DNA from: Scenedesmus sp. ARA3
Lineage: Eukaryota; Chlorophyta; Chlorophyceae; Sphaeropleales; Scenedesmaceae
Direction: 5' to 3'
Length of the DNA: 18,878 nt
Assembly (NCBI GenBank): GCA_004335835.1
Contig: RWJK01001696.1
Coordinates: 7,029 to 25,906, forward strand
Shown here: positions 17,475-18,878 of the stretch, in pieces
How the letters are laid out: each line of letters opens with the position of its first letter
Position numbering within the stretch: position 1 is the first letter of the stretch
Translations under genes and position numbers: made by a program
The notes under the pieces: model-generated
Databases searched by the model: none
The model's input: the letters and a program-made list of their open reading frames with translations, nothing else
What the model was told of the DNA's origin: nothing

Positions 17475-17845
17475 AGTGGTCAACCTGAAGCTGCGCAGCT
17501 GGATACGTTGCTGTGTTGCAGATACTGCTTGCAACCATGCAGGACCTGGTCTTAAACCCTATGACAGTGCCCCAATATGCATGCAGCACGTGAACAAAAA
17601 TGCATGCAGTGCGCAAAGGCCCATCAAAACAGCTTTGATAGCTTCACCTGCGTCTGTGTCTGCTGTTGAGACAGCAGAAGACATCGCCCCAGCCGAGCTG
17701 GCCGCCCGGCTGCTGGCAGCGGCAGCAGCGCTGGCTGTATGTGCGGCAGCCATTGCTGATGGTGCCACATCTCGTGAGGTAGCACTGTCCAGGGTGAGGG
17801 CCTTGAGGTACTGACCCATGGTAAGGGCCAGCTTGGAGGCAGCCT

Positions 17846-17884
<39 letters not shown>

Positions 17885-18796
17885 GTTGACACAATGCTTC
17901 AGGCCACGACACACGAGTGTTGCTCAAAAACTCTACTGCCAGAAGGCGCTGCTGCTGCCGTTTCTGGTGTGCAATCACTGCTGTTTATTCGCTCACTGTG
18001 CCGCCTGCAGCCATGCGCGCGTCTGCATACAACTCATGGACCTCTAAATTGCCGGGATTTGTAACAAGCGGACAGCACTTGCTGCTGCTGCCCCTGACCC
18101 TGCGGCTGCTGCTGTCCAGCTATGTTGCACAGCTCACCCTGCCGCCTGCAGCCACGCGGGGATCTGCGTACAGCAGCGCGTCATGGATGGCTGACCACAC
18201 CCGGGGCAGCTTCATGGGCCCCAGGTGAGCCAGGTCCAGCTGTGGCAGGGGGGCTGGTGTGATGCTGGAGTTGTCATACAGCACTCCCTCCAGGCCCTGC
18301 AGGCGGATGAGGATGGATGAGGATAGGTACTTGTTCGGATACAGCCAGAGATACTGCGGGCAGGCTGGGCTGTCATGGTGCAGCCCACATCCTGCACGCA
18401 CCTATGTAGGCGTTATGCATTGCACAGCAAATGATGAGGGCGAGGGATATAGATTCAGACATGCGGCTGGCCGGCAGGTCTGCCACGACCTCGTGGTCTG
18501 CCATCACACACAATTGGTGTGACACAAAACATGCACCAACACACCACACGGTGGTGCCTCCCTCACCAGCTTGGGGCAGCTGACGTTAATAACAGACGTC
18601 CAGTGGCCAGCCACCGTCCCCAGCACCTGCACCTTGCCGCCAGTGCCTCCGGCCGCTGATGCTGCTGCCATTGCTGCTGCTGCTGCTGCTGCCGTGCTGC
18701 CAGGCAGCTGCTCAATGGTGCCCTTCACGCTGCAGTCTTTTGCAAAGTGGAGGCTCAGCAGCAGGCCAGTTGCGCGGCAGCTTATGGCCAGCTCGC
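17316..18796 (-). CDS. Partial multi-exon gene, possibly oxysterol-binding-protein-related (ORP)
   Basis: Exons proposed on the minus strand: 18796-18567, 18353-18138, 17843-17648 and 17425-17316 (stop at 17316; a donor AAG/GTGGGC at 17346 would be an alternative). Phases agree (entry 1, then 0, 0, 1). The first exon reads GELAISCRATGLLLSLHF, then SVKGTIEQ, a poly-Ala insert from a GCA run, and KVQVLGTVAGHWTSVINV. That order resembles the late strands of ORP lipid-transfer domains (residues around TG, then VxGxI, then GxW). The next exon has VLYDNSSITPAPLPQLD and LPRVWSAIHDALLYADPRVA, which sits where ORPs have a W..v..AL..gD..A helix. The expected K..vEE.QR ending is not seen, and the signature EQVSHHPP would lie right of the window. 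Family assignment is therefore weak. An alternative last exon with SITLLELAVKGAEYFPLPNS (about 17321-17211, donor CAACAT/GTGAGT) also fits in phase 1. The 5' end is outside the window. No TGTAA signal was noticed below the stop. Confidence 0.4.
17429..17473 (+). repeat. (CAG)n tract, sense-strand CTG at a 3' splice site
   Basis: About fifteen CAG units read as CTG on the sense strand. They run straight into the CCAG acceptor of the exon starting at 17425. Confidence 0.95.
17848..17884 (+). repeat. (CAG)n tract, sense-strand CTG at a 3' splice site
   Basis: About twelve CAG units read as CTG on the sense strand. They end at the TGTAG acceptor of the exon starting at 17843. Confidence 0.95.
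17988..18040 (-). repeat. Intronic copy of the right-hand gene's exon 18353-18138 end
   Basis: It matches about 18132-18185 (codons for ALLYADPRVAAGG with the donor side) at an offset near 145 bp and is clearly decayed. It extends the exon-edge duplication pattern to a third gene. Confidence 0.75.
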
Positions 18797-18878
18797 CTGC
18801 AAGCAATGATATCACCATCATCATGTTACCATTTAAGCCATAGCAACGTCGCCATCGGCCCCGCGCCCCACAGGAGCG

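Overview
This window looks like nuclear DNA of a green alga (Chlorophyta; a Chlamydomonadales/Sphaeropleales-type genome is my inference). Four things point that way. Every recognisable protein is split by spliceosomal introns with GT..AG ends and consistent phases. CAG/CTG triplets saturate exons and introns. The NAD kinase matches the plant type that ends in LHWNLRK. TTTAGGG-like telomeric words and TGTAA (the usual green-algal poly(A) signal) are present. Nothing is bacterial: there are no operons or Shine-Dalgarno sites, and no RNA genes were seen.

All four gene models lie on the minus strand, so gene order runs right to left. (1) 17316-18796 and beyond: the 3' part of a multi-exon gene, possibly an oxysterol-binding-protein-related protein, leaving by the right edge. 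(2) 14392-16077: an intronless, secreted, His/Asp/Lys/Pro-rich repeat protein. (3) 6350-13284: a ten-exon NAD kinase of about 1118 residues, with a long N-terminal extension (coiled coil plus Q/S/A-rich low complexity) ahead of a plant-type catalytic domain. (4) 1 to about 3935: an APC-family amino-acid permease (BAT1/GABA-permease-like) of at least seven exons, whose 3' end leaves by the left edge. The genes share strand but not an evident pathway: NADP supply, amino-acid transport, a secreted cation-binding-type protein and possibly lipid transfer.

The most striking signal is architectural. Most introns of the permease and NAD kinase genes contain one to five degenerate copies of the neighbouring exon's edge, including the splice site and part of the exon, at spacings of about 75-205 bp. 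Ages range from almost identical (88 of 89 bases) to barely recognisable. The same happens past the NAD kinase stop codon, where a roughly 1 kb array carries two decayed copies of the C-terminal codons. A second pattern is strand-asymmetric triplet repeats: sense-strand (CTG)n abuts at least seven 3' splice sites, where a polypyrimidine tract would be, while sense-strand (CAG)n fills the NAD kinase exons as poly-Q, poly-S and poly-A.

All exon models were built by eye from reading frame, splice consensus, phase arithmetic and remembered family features. No alignment or RNA evidence was available.
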